A DNA stretch of 64,000 nucleotides from Candidatus Peregrinibacteria bacterium (GTDB lineage: Bacteria; Patescibacteriota; Gracilibacteria; Peribacterales; Peribacteraceae): NCBI GenBank assembly GCA_030649955.1, contig JAUSFD010000005.1, positions 124,001 to 188,000 on the forward strand. Reading direction: 5' to 3'. The notes under the pieces were generated by a model that worked only from the letters and a program-made list of their open reading frames with translations, had not been told where the DNA came from and did not search any database. Position numbers and translations under genes: made by a program. Positions 23,843 through 31,308 of the stretch are shown here, piece after piece (within the stretch, counting starts at the first letter, position 1; each line of letters starts with the position of its first letter).

Positions 23843-23940
23843 GAAAGGGCAGGAATGGCAGAGAAGGCAGGAACGGCAGGAAGGTCTTTCACATTCTGCC
23901 TTTCCTGCCCTGCCTGCCTTTCCTGCCTTTTCTATTGGTC
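23843..23940. repeat. facing arms of the GGCAGGAA word
   Basis: AAAGGGCAGGAATGGCAGAG at about 23844-23863 and TGCCTTTCCTGCCCTGCCTG at about 23896-23915, with extra unit copies on both sides. It fills most of the spacer between the anti-sigma gene and efp. Confidence 0.75.
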
Positions 23941-24002
23941 TTGAGTGATCTTCGACTCGGCCATTGACACCTTTGCTGAACACCCAGCAGACTACTCTGG
24001 CT

Positions 24003-24560
24003 ATGTACACGATTACCGATCTCAAACCCGGCCGCGCCATCAACATCGATGGCGATCCCTACCTCGTCGTCTCCTCGCAGTTCGGGAGGAAGAGCCAATC
24101 GAAGGCGAACATGCAGTGCAAGTTGAAGAATTTGAAAACCGGTGCCGTCATCTCCCGGAATTTCCAAGGCTCAGAGAAGATCGAGCCCGCGGATGTGGGG
24201 TACCGTAAAGTGCAGTTCCTCTTCCGCGATCAGACTTCCTGCACGTTCATGGACCTGGAGACGTACGATCAGTTCAGTCTCCAGCTCACGACACTCGAGG
24301 GTGTTGCGGATTTCCTCACCGATGGTCTCGAGGTGGATGCCCTCCTCTTCGGTGAGAATCCCATTGGCATTCAGCTGCCCTCTACGGTGAACTTGAAAGT
24401 CGTCGAGACGATCCCCGGTGTGAAGGGCGATACCGCGACCGGGGGCAACAAGCCCGCCAAGCTCGAGAGTGGCCTCACCGTGAACGTCCCTCTCTTCGTG
24501 AATGAAGGAGATAGAGTGAAGGTGAATACGGAGACGGCGGAGTATATGGAGAGAGTCTGA
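24003..24560 (+). CDS. efp: translation elongation factor P
   Basis: A 185-residue EF-P that relieves ribosome stalling at polyproline. Three beta-barrel domains: KOW-like N-terminus (ITDLKPGRAINIDGDPYLVV), middle domain (FLFRDQTSCTFMDLETYDQF) and C-terminal OB domain (VNLKVVETIPGVKGDTATGG and GLTVNVPLFVNEGDRVKVNT). The tip loop of domain I reads GRKSQSKA. Aligned by eye on the following KLKNLKTG, the position of the modified Lys34 of E. coli holds Gln32, with Lys at 30 and 34. Confidence 0.93.
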   Translation: MYTITDLKPGRAINIDGDPYLVVSSQFGRKSQSKANMQCKLKNLKTGAVISRNFQGSEKIEPADVGYRKVQFLFRDQTSCTFMDLETYDQFSLQLTTLEGVADFLTDGLEVDALLFGENPIGIQLPSTVNLKVVETIPGVKGDTATGGNKPAKLESGLTVNVPLFVNEGDRVKVNTETAEYMERV

Positions 24561-24574
24561 ATTCCTGCTGGCAG

Positions 24575-24603
24575 TTGACACAATATTAGTAAAAGTTTAA
24601 AAT
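24575..24603 (+). promoter_or_regulatory. consensus promoter TTGACA-17-TAAAAT
   Basis: TTGACA at 24575-24580 and TAAAAT at 24598-24603 with a 17-bp spacer. Unlike most genes here it leaves a leader of about 20 nt before the ATG at 24630. Confidence 0.7.
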
Positions 24604-24629
24604 GCTCATACTCATTTTCCACTCATTAC

Positions 24630-25049
24630 ATGACACTCCGTGCATACCCTGAAGAGATGCCAGGAACTCCTGGAAAGCAAGTGCTCGTGCTGAGTGAAGG
24701 ACAAGAGGTTCCTGATTCTGTTCGACGCAACACGGCTGCTCGTTTTTGGACTCTCGTTCGGATGCCTGATGGTACTGAGATGTCTGTTGAAGATTGGGAA
24801 AAGAACCATGCACCTAATCGTGAGTCCGCAAATGTAAGACCTCTAGTTCAGATTGTACGAGGCATGCAGGAAGATGAAATGAAATACTGGTTGAACGAAT
24901 GTTTCAGAAAAAATAATGATTATTCTATAAAAGAAGGAATGCCACAGTCTGTAAAAAAACTATGCACAGGTATCAATCAGAAAACTTTTACAGATGATGA
25001 AGTCTGGACACAGATTAGGCATGAGTGGAAGGAGTACTTTGGTTACTAA
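24630..25049 (+). CDS. hypothetical protein (139 aa), low-GC islet
   Basis: No family is recognised. N-terminal half extended and charged (GKQVLVLSEGQEVPDSVRRN), C-terminal half helical and aromatic (EDEMKYWLNECFRKNNDY, DDEVWTQIRHEWKEYFGY). Codon use is much more AT-rich than in the flanking efp and gatB, which suggests transfer. Preceded by a near-consensus promoter. The next gene begins 8 bp after its stop, so the two form an operon. Confidence 0.6.
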   Translation: MTLRAYPEEMPGTPGKQVLVLSEGQEVPDSVRRNTAARFWTLVRMPDGTEMSVEDWEKNHAPNRESANVRPLVQIVRGMQEDEMKYWLNECFRKNNDYSIKEGMPQSVKKLCTGINQKTFTDDEVWTQIRHEWKEYFGY

Positions 25050-25057
25050 ATCTTCTC

Positions 25058-25513
25058 ATGTCTCATGAAGCAGAAATTGGAACATCGGACTATTCCCCAG
25101 AGGTGAAAGCCAAATTTGAGGCAGCTGAGGTACTTCTAAGAGAAATTGCACCTGATATTGCGGAAGAAATAAGAGATCGCTTGGAAGAACCCAATTGGTT
25201 GGCAAAACAACAAGCTGAATGGGCAGCCATAGAGAAGAAAGAGCAGGAAGATAGAGAAAACGTACTCAAGCTACTGGAAGGACCGCGTTCAGATGAAGAA
25301 AATCGATTACTGCAATCACTTTTTGAAAATCTGCGTCCGCGTGAAAAAAAGACACTTGAACTTCGGTATGGTCTTACTCAAACGGGACTTCCTCTATCGG
25401 TTGCACAGGTTGCTGTACAGATAGAATATTCGAAGTCTCATACAAGAAATATCTTGAGGAGAGCAATGGATAAACTTATTACTGCTAGAGAGAGATATGG
25501 AAAATTTTCCTAA
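25058..25513 (+). CDS. HTH protein with sigma region-4-like C-terminus
   Basis: A 151-residue protein. Residues 1-90 are helical and acidic. The C-terminal part LRPREKKTLELRYGLTQTGLPLSVAQVAVQIEYSKSHTRNILRRAMDKL has the layout of sigma-70 region 4: a first helix with LELRYGL, then a helix-turn-helix. No region 2 is present, so it is not a complete sigma factor and may be a DNA-binding regulator. AT-rich like its partner upstream. It ends with a 4-bp convergent overlap with gatB. Confidence 0.6.
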   Translation: MSHEAEIGTSDYSPEVKAKFEAAEVLLREIAPDIAEEIRDRLEEPNWLAKQQAEWAAIEKKEQEDRENVLKLLEGPRSDEENRLLQSLFENLRPREKKTLELRYGLTQTGLPLSVAQVAVQIEYSKSHTRNILRRAMDKLITARERYGKFS

Positions 25514-26973
25514 TTCTCGTCAGGTGTTTCTAACAACTTCCGCAACATCTCATTCACCTTGGCCGGATTCGCTTGTCCTTTGGTTTCCTTCATCACCCAC
25601 GCCATCACGGCGCCTAGGGCAGCTTGCTTGCCGGCTTTGTAGGACTCCACTGCTTTCTGATTCTCCGCGATCGCGCGGTCGACGAGAGTTTGCAGTGAAG
25701 AGTCATCGGAGATCTGTTGCATGCCCTCCGCCGCGATGATCTCCTTTGCGCCCTTCCCCGTTGTGATCATCTTCTCGAGCACGTCTTTTCCTGCGTTGCC
25801 AGAGATCGTTCCGGATTCGATCGCATCGACCAGTTCCAGAATGGCGTCTTTGCTCGGTCCCTGATCGAGGGTTTTGCCCTGTTCCTTCAGGAATCCGATG
25901 AGTTGCGTGAGCACGATGCCGGAGGCTTTCTTCACGTCCTTCGTGCGCTCGAGCACTGCGTCGAAATGAGAGCGAAGGAGGGGATCGTCCATCAGTTGGA
26001 GCGCCTTCGCTTCGGGCAGGCCGAGCGCTACGTACTTCTCCCTCTGCGCGCGCGGGAGCACCGGCAACTTCTTCTTCACCTCTTCGATGAACGCTGCCTC
26101 GAAGTGGAGCGGTGGAATATCGGGCTCCGGGAAGTAGCGGTAGTCCTGCGCATCTTCCTTCTCACGGAGTACCCGCGTCTTCTCCTCATCGTCCATCCAT
26201 CCCACAGTGATGTTCCCTTTGAGAGGTCCGCTCTGTTCCTCCCAGAGATTGCGTAGCCGCTTCTCTTCGTAGAGGAGAGCCCTCTCCAGTGATTTGAACG
26301 AGTTCAGGTTCTTGATTTCACTGCGCGGATTCAGCTTCTCCGTTCCCTTCTCCCGCAGGGAAATCGATGCGTCGAACCGCATCATCCCCTTGAACATATC
26401 CGCCTCACTCGCCTGGATGGCGACGAGGACGCGGCGCAGCTCCTGCGCGAATGCTACAGCCTCGTCCGCACTACGGAGATCCGGCTCTGTCACGATCTCC
26501 ATGAGCGGCGTTCCTGCACGGTTGTAGTCACAGAGTGTCCGGCTCCCCACGTGCGTGAGTTTCCCCGCGTCGTTCTCCATGTGCAGGCGGTGGATCCGGC
26601 ACGTCTTCTCCGCGACTTTTGCGCCGCCCGCATCCAGAATGTCGTACGTGATCGTCCCGTGGTTCGCGAGCGGGAAGTCGTACTGTGAGATCTGGAATCC
26701 CGAAGGGAGATCTGGGTAGAAGTAGTGCTTGCGGTCGAAGTGGCTGTCCCCGTTCACCGTGCATCCGAGTGCCAGCGATGTGCGGATCGCCTTCTGCACT
26801 GCTTCTCCGTTCGGGACCGGGAGCGTTCCCGGGTGCCCCATGCAGATGGGGCACACCGTGGTGTTCGGTTCCTTCCCAAATGCGTCGTTATCGCACCCGC
26901 AGAACATCTTCGTCCGCGTGCTCATCTGCGCGTGGACTTCTAACCCGATGATTACCTCGAGGGTCACAGGCAT
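25510..26973 (-). CDS. gatB: aspartyl/glutamyl-tRNA(Asn/Gln) amidotransferase subunit B
   Basis: Phosphorylates and transamidates mischarged Glu-tRNA(Gln) or Asp-tRNA(Asn) within GatCAB. EVIIGLEVHAQMSTRTKMFCGCDN and CPICMGHPGTLPVPN hold the zinc cysteines. HFDRKHYFYPDLPSGFQISQYD, RIHRLHMENDAGKLTH and YNRAGTPLMEIVTEPD are GatB signatures. The C-terminal YqeY-like tail domain ends in NPAKVNEMLRKLLE. The 487-residue length is normal. gatA and gatC are not in the window. Confidence 0.95.
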   Translation of the reverse strand: MPVTLEVIIGLEVHAQMSTRTKMFCGCDNDAFGKEPNTTVCPICMGHPGTLPVPNGEAVQKAIRTSLALGCTVNGDSHFDRKHYFYPDLPSGFQISQYDFPLANHGTITYDILDAGGAKVAEKTCRIHRLHMENDAGKLTHVGSRTLCDYNRAGTPLMEIVTEPDLRSADEAVAFAQELRRVLVAIQASEADMFKGMMRFDASISLREKGTEKLNPRSEIKNLNSFKSLERALLYEEKRLRNLWEEQSGPLKGNITVGWMDDEEKTRVLREKEDAQDYRYFPEPDIPPLHFEAAFIEEVKKKLPVLPRAQREKYVALGLPEAKALQLMDDPLLRSHFDAVLERTKDVKKASGIVLTQLIGFLKEQGKTLDQGPSKDAILELVDAIESGTISGNAGKDVLEKMITTGKGAKEIIAAEGMQQISDDSSLQTLVDRAIAENQKAVESYKAGKQAALGAVMAWVMKETKGQANPAKVNEMLRKLLETPDEN

Positions 26974-27106
26974 ATTCGTGGAGCAATGAGCGATTCCATA
27001 GAGGTCCTGAGCGGAGCCGAAGGGCCGATGATTGTTTCCAGAGAAGGCATGGTGAACTCGTGTATAGAGGGAAATTACCGTATGTATTCAGGAAATAAAA
27101 GGCATG

Positions 27107-27134
27107 TTGACGTTTCTGTGTTTTATAGTATATT
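27107..27134 (+). promoter_or_regulatory. promoter TTGACG-16-TATATT, six bases from ATG
   Basis: TTGACG at 27107-27112 and TATATT at 27129-27134. The ATG of the second ECF sigma starts at 27141, where transcription itself is expected to begin. Nothing else is recognised in 26974-27106. Confidence 0.65.
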
Positions 27135-27140
27135 TTCTCT

Positions 27141-27746
27141 ATGCTCGAAGGAGCCAACCATGGTTTGGAGAGACCCGAAGTCCCAGCGCATTGGGAGAGA
27201 GCGCAGGGAGTGTATCTGCAATTTCGTGTGAATCCTCAGGAACGCAGTGCCATGTTCACGGAATTTGAGCAACTGGTGTCTCCAGATCTCCACAGGTACT
27301 TATCCTCCATTCTCCATGATGAAGACCTCGCCGATGATGTGTATCAAGAAGTGCTCATTCTCCTTGTCAAGAAAGCGGAGCAATTCCACGAAGATCGTTC
27401 CCTCCGAGGATGGGTGTACAGCATTGCACGCCGTCGAGCTATTGATGCACTCAGGGCACGTGGTCGTAATCCTGTGTTGGGTTTGTGCGAGGGGACAGAC
27501 ATAGCGGAATCCACACCCTCGACTCCTTTGGATGCTCTCCTGAGAGCGGAAAGTACTGACTACATGACTCAGGAATTCAATGCTCTTTCTGATGTGGATC
27601 GAGAGATTATTGAGCTTCGGTATGTGCATTCTCTGAAGCACAGAGAAATTATGGGCATTCTCGGTATTACTCTGGCGAATGTACGGATCCGTCTCTACAG
27701 AGCGAAGAAACTCTTGCAGCAAAAGATGGAGCAATATTGCGCATGA
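27141..27746 (+). CDS. second ECF-type sigma factor
   Basis: A 201-residue sigma-70 family protein. Region 2: LHRYLSSILHDEDLADDVYQEVLILLVKKAEQF, RGWVYSIARRRAIDALRARGR. Region 4: ALSDVDREIIELRYVHSLKHREIMGILGITLANVRIRLYRAKKLL. It has about 35 extra residues at the N-terminus; an internal ATG at residue 38 (MFTEFEQL) is an alternative start, but the promoter favours 27141. No anti-sigma gene follows; the convergent def gene begins one base later on the other strand. Lower GC than its neighbours. Confidence 0.85.
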   Translation: MLEGANHGLERPEVPAHWERAQGVYLQFRVNPQERSAMFTEFEQLVSPDLHRYLSSILHDEDLADDVYQEVLILLVKKAEQFHEDRSLRGWVYSIARRRAIDALRARGRNPVLGLCEGTDIAESTPSTPLDALLRAESTDYMTQEFNALSDVDREIIELRYVHSLKHREIMGILGITLANVRIRLYRAKKLLQQKMEQYCA

Positions 27747-27747
27747 C

Positions 27748-28194
27748 TCATGCGGTCACGTAATCCACGATGAGAATTCCCTCCAGGTGATCCACTTCGT
27801 GCTGCACGACGCGCGCGGAGAAATCGGTGAGCTTGCGCTCCTGCGTTTTCCCCGCAGTGTCCGTGTACTTAAGTGTGATCTCTGTCGAGCGCGGGATCTG
27901 CAGCCAGACCTTTGGGAGGCTCAGGCAGCCCTCCTCATCGAAGGCCTTCTCCCTACTCCGGGAGGTGATCTTCGGATTGATGAGCGGCGTCACCTTGCCA
28001 TTCACGAGCGCCAGGCAGACGCGCAGGCTCTCTCCCACCTGCGGTGCTGCCAGCCCCACGCCATCGGCAGCGCGCATCGTCTCCTCCATGCTCTTCAGGA
28101 GTGTAAGCACAACCTTCGTCACCTTCGGCACGCGCTTCGTCTTCTTCCGCAGAATCGGGTTGTCTTCGCCGATGAGAATGGGGAGGACGGCTAT
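27748..28194 (-). CDS. def: peptide deformylase, apparently starting at ATA
   Basis: Removes the formyl group from nascent proteins. All three motifs are present: GVGLAAPQVG, EGCLSLP and QHEVDHLEG (Cys and two His bind the metal). The first ATG/GTG/TTG-type start is GTG 28131, which would remove a conserved segment; the frame upstream encodes AVLPILIGEDNPILRKKTKRV, a typical deformylase N-terminus, before any ATG, GTG or TTG appears. The codon at the natural start is ATA (28194), and TACAAT stands exactly six bases before it, as for the leaderless genes here. That gives 148 residues. An assembly or sequence error in ATG is possible. Confidence 0.85.
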   Translation of the reverse strand: MAVLPILIGEDNPILRKKTKRVPKVTKVVLTLLKSMEETMRAADGVGLAAPQVGESLRVCLALVNGKVTPLINPKITSRSREKAFDEEGCLSLPKVWLQIPRSTEITLKYTDTAGKTQERKLTDFSARVVQHEVDHLEGILIVDYVTA

Positions 28195-28200
28195 GAGGGT

Positions 28201-28206
28201 ATTGTA
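28201..28206 (-). promoter_or_regulatory. -10 box TACAAT, six bases from the ATA of def
   Basis: TACAAT on the minus strand, followed by ACCCTC and then ATA. The spacing equals that of the flavodoxin and thyA promoters. Confidence 0.5.
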
Positions 28207-28289
28207 CTGCTGTCGGGCTGGTGGAGGTACTGACTCCGATGGAATTCAGACGATTCCGAAGAGAAGCGATGGAGAAGGAAAGGTCGGGT

Positions 28290-28362
28290 TTGCTGTTTAT
28301 TCGTTTATTCGCTTTGTTGCATTTCGAATAAACGAGTAAACCAATAAACGAATAAACGTCAT
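28290..28362. repeat. facing arms of the TTATTCG word
   Basis: TTTATTCGTTTATTCGCTTT at about 28300-28319 faces GAATAAACGAGTAAACC and AATAAACGAATAAACG at about 28326-28357. It lies between def and the exonuclease gene. Confidence 0.75.
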
Positions 28363-28389
28363 CCGAGATTTCTCGCTCTTCAATCTCCA

Positions 28390-28971
28390 TCACTTCACCA
28401 ACTGCTTCACCCCCGCAAACTTCCGCAAATCCTCCATACTGCGTACCTTTCCCGTCTCCGTCATCTTCAGGAACGCCTCCGCTGCCAGGAGCGCATCGGC
28501 GAGGGCGCGGTGGCGCTCGTCTGGCACAGTGAGACCAAATTTTCGGCAGAGGATGTCCAGGCTATGGCGGAACTCCGTGGGATTGAGCGACTGACTCAGC
28601 CGCATCGTGCAGAAGCACTCGGGGAGGTCCACGTAGCCCCAGCAGTACTCCTTCTCGCGCTCCAGGAAGCTCATGTCGAAGGTCGCGTTGTGCGCGATGA
28701 GCGCAGAACCCTGCGAGAATTCGAGGAACTTCGGCAGCACGACATCGATGGTCGGTGCATGCTGCACTTCCTCATCCGTGATCTTGTTCACTTGCTTCGC
28801 TTCCCACGGAATCTCACGCTCTGGGTTCACGAAAGAAACGAACGTTCGTTCAGTTAGAACTTTGCCATCCTCAATCCGCACTCCAGCGATTTCGATGATT
28901 CTGTGGCCTTTCTTGGGATCCAGCCCGGTCGTTTCCAGATCGAAGACCGTCAACGGAGGGAGCATGGGCAT
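28390..28971 (-). CDS. DEDDh 3'-5' exonuclease (DNA polymerase III epsilon-like)
   Basis: A 193-residue DnaQ-like exonuclease. The three Exo motifs are VFDLETTGLD (Exo I, Asp and Glu), HNATFDMSFL (Exo II, Asp) and HRALADALL (Exo III, His and Asp), so the DEDDh metal site is complete. It could proofread with PolC/DnaE or act as a stand-alone nuclease; no polymerase domain is attached. The ORF is open upstream to 29070, but starts near 28971 (MPMLPPLTVFDLE) fit the family; GAGAAT lies seven bases before. Divergent from nth. Confidence 0.88.
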   Translation of the reverse strand: MPMLPPLTVFDLETTGLDPKKGHRIIEIAGVRIEDGKVLTERTFVSFVNPEREIPWEAKQVNKITDEEVQHAPTIDVVLPKFLEFSQGSALIAHNATFDMSFLEREKEYCWGYVDLPECFCTMRLSQSLNPTEFRHSLDILCRKFGLTVPDERHRALADALLAAEAFLKMTETGKVRSMEDLRKFAGVKQLVK

Positions 28972-29018
28972 ACGGAGAATTCTCAGGGGCTGGAGGAGGG
29001 TGCAATCGTAAGCAAAGG

Positions 29019-29765
29019 ATGGCGAAGAAAGAATTACGGAGTGAGAATTTCGTGGTGTACCGTACATCACGGAAAACGATGCTCCCTTCCTCCGCGTTTC
29101 TCGTGAAGAAATCAGCCCTCACTGCACCCATTGTCTTGCAGAAACTCAAGGCGATCTACACCCCACCGCGCACCTTCCTCACGTGGAGGACGCCACTGGA
29201 TTTGCTCATCGTCACGATCCTGAGTGCCCAGTGCACGGACGCACGCGTGAACATTGTGAGCAAGGCGCTCTACCGGAAGTACAAGACACCGCAGGATTAT
29301 CTCCAGGTGTCTCGAATAGAGCTCGAGCAGGACATCCACAGCTGTGGAACATATCGCAACAAGGCGAAGTTCATCCAGGAGCTGTGCGCGATCCTCCTCG
29401 AGAAACATGGCGGGAAAGTTCCGCAGACGATGGAGGAATTGATCGCACTTCCTGGAGTGGGACGGAAGACAGCGTCGATCATTCTGTACGCCGCCTTTGG
29501 GAAAAATGAGGGAATTGCCGTCGATACGCACGTCCTCCGCCTCGCTCGCCGTCTTGGCCTCACGCGTGCGAAGGTGCAGCACAAGATCGAACTCGACCTT
29601 ATGCGGGCGACGCCGAAGGAGGACTGGGGGCTCCTCAATACCCTCCTCATCAGTCATGGGCGTGCTGTCTGCACAGCCAGGAACCGGCAGTGCGGCAAAT
29701 GCGTATTCCAGAAGGAGTGCCCCTCATCCCTCGTTTTGGGGAAGAGAGATCTCGCAAAAAACTGA
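29019..29765 (+). CDS. nth: endonuclease III
   Basis: DNA glycosylase/AP lyase that removes oxidised pyrimidines. The helix-hairpin-helix is LPGVGRKTAS, the catalytic Asp is in VDTHVLRLARRLGL, and the [4Fe-4S] cluster ligands are in CTARNRQCGKCVFQKEC (C-x6-C-x2-C-x5-C). At 248 residues it is longer than the 211-residue E. coli protein, with about 30 extra N-terminal residues rich in Arg/Lys/Ser. A shorter start at 29079 (MLPSSAFL) is possible. Confidence 0.94.
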   Translation: MAKKELRSENFVVYRTSRKTMLPSSAFLVKKSALTAPIVLQKLKAIYTPPRTFLTWRTPLDLLIVTILSAQCTDARVNIVSKALYRKYKTPQDYLQVSRIELEQDIHSCGTYRNKAKFIQELCAILLEKHGGKVPQTMEELIALPGVGRKTASIILYAAFGKNEGIAVDTHVLRLARRLGLTRAKVQHKIELDLMRATPKEDWGLLNTLLISHGRAVCTARNRQCGKCVFQKECPSSLVLGKRDLAKN

Positions 29766-29814
29766 GAAGGAGAACGCTTTGAGGAAGAGCTGCTCATCTA
29801 AACCTAGCATGGAG

Positions 29815-29839
29815 AAAAGGCGGCACGTGCCGCCTTTTT
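29815..29839. terminator. bidirectional terminator between nth and amt
   Basis: A near-perfect palindrome: AAAAGGCGGCAC followed by GTGCCGCCTTTTT. The stem has a T-run on both strands, serving nth on the plus strand and amt on the minus strand. Confidence 0.85.
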
Positions 29840-29860
29840 CTTGCTCTTGATGATGGAAAG

Positions 29861-31219
29861 TTAGTGTTTCGCGATTGCAGGCTCCTGTTTCATCTGCCGC
29901 ATCATGATGTTCTTGAGTGTCTGCTGCGCGGGAACAGTCTCCAGAGCAGATGCGGGGAGGAGATCGTACGCAGAACCCCCGTGCTCCCCAATGTCCAAGC
30001 CCTCGAGTTCCTCCACAGCGGAGACGCGCATGCCCGTGACCGCGCGGATCGCGAACCACGAGAGTGCGGAAGCTGGGAGCACGAAGGCACCTACTGCAGC
30101 GACGCCCGTGAGCTGAGTAATGAAGAGCGAGGAACCTCCCCCGTAGAAGAGTCCGTTCACGGTCGCGAGGGAACCCGCCTGTGTGGCGAAGAGGCCGTAC
30201 GCGAGCGTGCCCCAGACGCCGTTGAGGAGGTGGACGGAGAGCGCACCCACCGGATCATCGATCCTCATCTTGTCGAAGGCGAAGACGGACGGAACAACGA
30301 TGATGCCCGCGATTCCTCCGATCATGAGAGCTCCGAGCATTGAGACTCCGTCGCAACCAGCAGTGATGGCGACGAGGCCCGCGAGGGTTCCGTTGATGAT
30401 CATGCCTAGATCAGGTTTCCTCTGGAGCATCCAGGACATGAGCAGTGCGGTGATCGATCCCGCAGCCGCTGCCAAGTTCGTCGTGAGGGCGATGTGGGCA
30501 ATGGCGCGGCCATCCGCAGCCATCGTGCTCCCCGGGTTGAACCCGAACCACCCGAGCCAGAGGATCAATCCACCGAGGGTAGCCGCCGTGACGTTGTGCG
30601 GCTTGATGGCGTTCACGGTCCCGTCCTTCGCGTACTTCCCGATGCGCGGGCCGAGGATCATCGCACCCGTGAGCGCTGCCCATCCTCCGATCGAGTGGAC
30701 GACCGTGGAGCCGGCGAAGTCGTGGAAGCCGAGTGTGCTCAGGAAGCCTCCGCCCCAGATCCAGTGCCCGGCGATGGGGTAGAGGAGGGAGGTCATGACG
30801 AACGAGAACAGGATGAAGGCAGGGAACTTGATGCGCTCAGCGACGGCGCCGGAGACGATCGTGGCGGCCGTGCCCGCGAAGACGAGCTGGAAGAAGAACT
30901 TCGCTGCCATCGGCACGCTGGTCCAGTCGAGAGAGCTGAAGGATGCGGAACCGTTGATCAGTGCAGGAGCGAAGCCCGTGAGACCGATGAAGCTGTTGCC
31001 GTTGCCGAACATCAAGCCGAAGCCGACGAGGAAGAAGGCGATCGAGGAGATGGCGAAGACGATGTAGTTCTTCGCGAGGATGTTGACGCAGTTCTTCGCT
31101 TGGCAGAAGCCGGATTCCACGAGGGCGAAGCCGGCGTTCATCCAGAAGACCAGGAAGGCGGTCATGAGCACCCAAACGGTGTCGAGGTTCACTTTGAGGA
31201 CGTCGAGCGTGAGTTCCAT
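29861..31219 (-). CDS. amt: ammonium transporter
   Basis: A 452-residue Amt/Rh channel with about 11 transmembrane helices. Recognisable segments are VFWMNAGFALVESGF near the N-terminus, DFAGSTVVHSIGGWAALTGAM with the pore His, and LGWFGFNPGSTM. The second pore His is in SVHLLNGVWGTLAYGLF. It is downstream of glnA on the same strand (90-bp gap), so the two form an ammonium-assimilation operon. No glnB/glnK gene is next to it, which is unusual. The start at 31219 excludes a repeat-encoded N-terminal extension. Confidence 0.95.
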   Translation of the reverse strand: MELTLDVLKVNLDTVWVLMTAFLVFWMNAGFALVESGFCQAKNCVNILAKNYIVFAISSIAFFLVGFGLMFGNGNSFIGLTGFAPALINGSASFSSLDWTSVPMAAKFFFQLVFAGTAATIVSGAVAERIKFPAFILFSFVMTSLLYPIAGHWIWGGGFLSTLGFHDFAGSTVVHSIGGWAALTGAMILGPRIGKYAKDGTVNAIKPHNVTAATLGGLILWLGWFGFNPGSTMAADGRAIAHIALTTNLAAAAGSITALLMSWMLQRKPDLGMIINGTLAGLVAITAGCDGVSMLGALMIGGIAGIIVVPSVFAFDKMRIDDPVGALSVHLLNGVWGTLAYGLFATQAGSLATVNGLFYGGGSSLFITQLTGVAAVGAFVLPASALSWFAIRAVTGMRVSAVEELEGLDIGEHGGSAYDLLPASALETVPAQQTLKNIMMRQMKQEPAIAKH

Positions 31220-31239
31220 GAGAGAGAAGGGGGAGGATG

Positions 31240-31305
31240 AAAGGGCAGGAAGGGCAGGAAGGGCACCCTCCTTCGCCAAGGCTACGGAGGGCAGGGGAAA
31301 GGGCA
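31240..31305. repeat. GGGCAGGAA repeat between glnA and amt
   Basis: AGGGCAGGAAGGGCAGGAAG at 31242-31261 followed by a second block CTACGGAGGGCAGGGGAAAG. The same word occurs at 23843-23940 and inside korA. Confidence 0.65.
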
Positions 31306-31308
31306 GAT

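Noticed and set aside
22094-24046. 650-codon minus-strand frame opposite the anti-sigma gene
   Set aside because: Antisense shadow; Glu/Arg/Leu-rich with no motif, and it continues through a repeat spacer.
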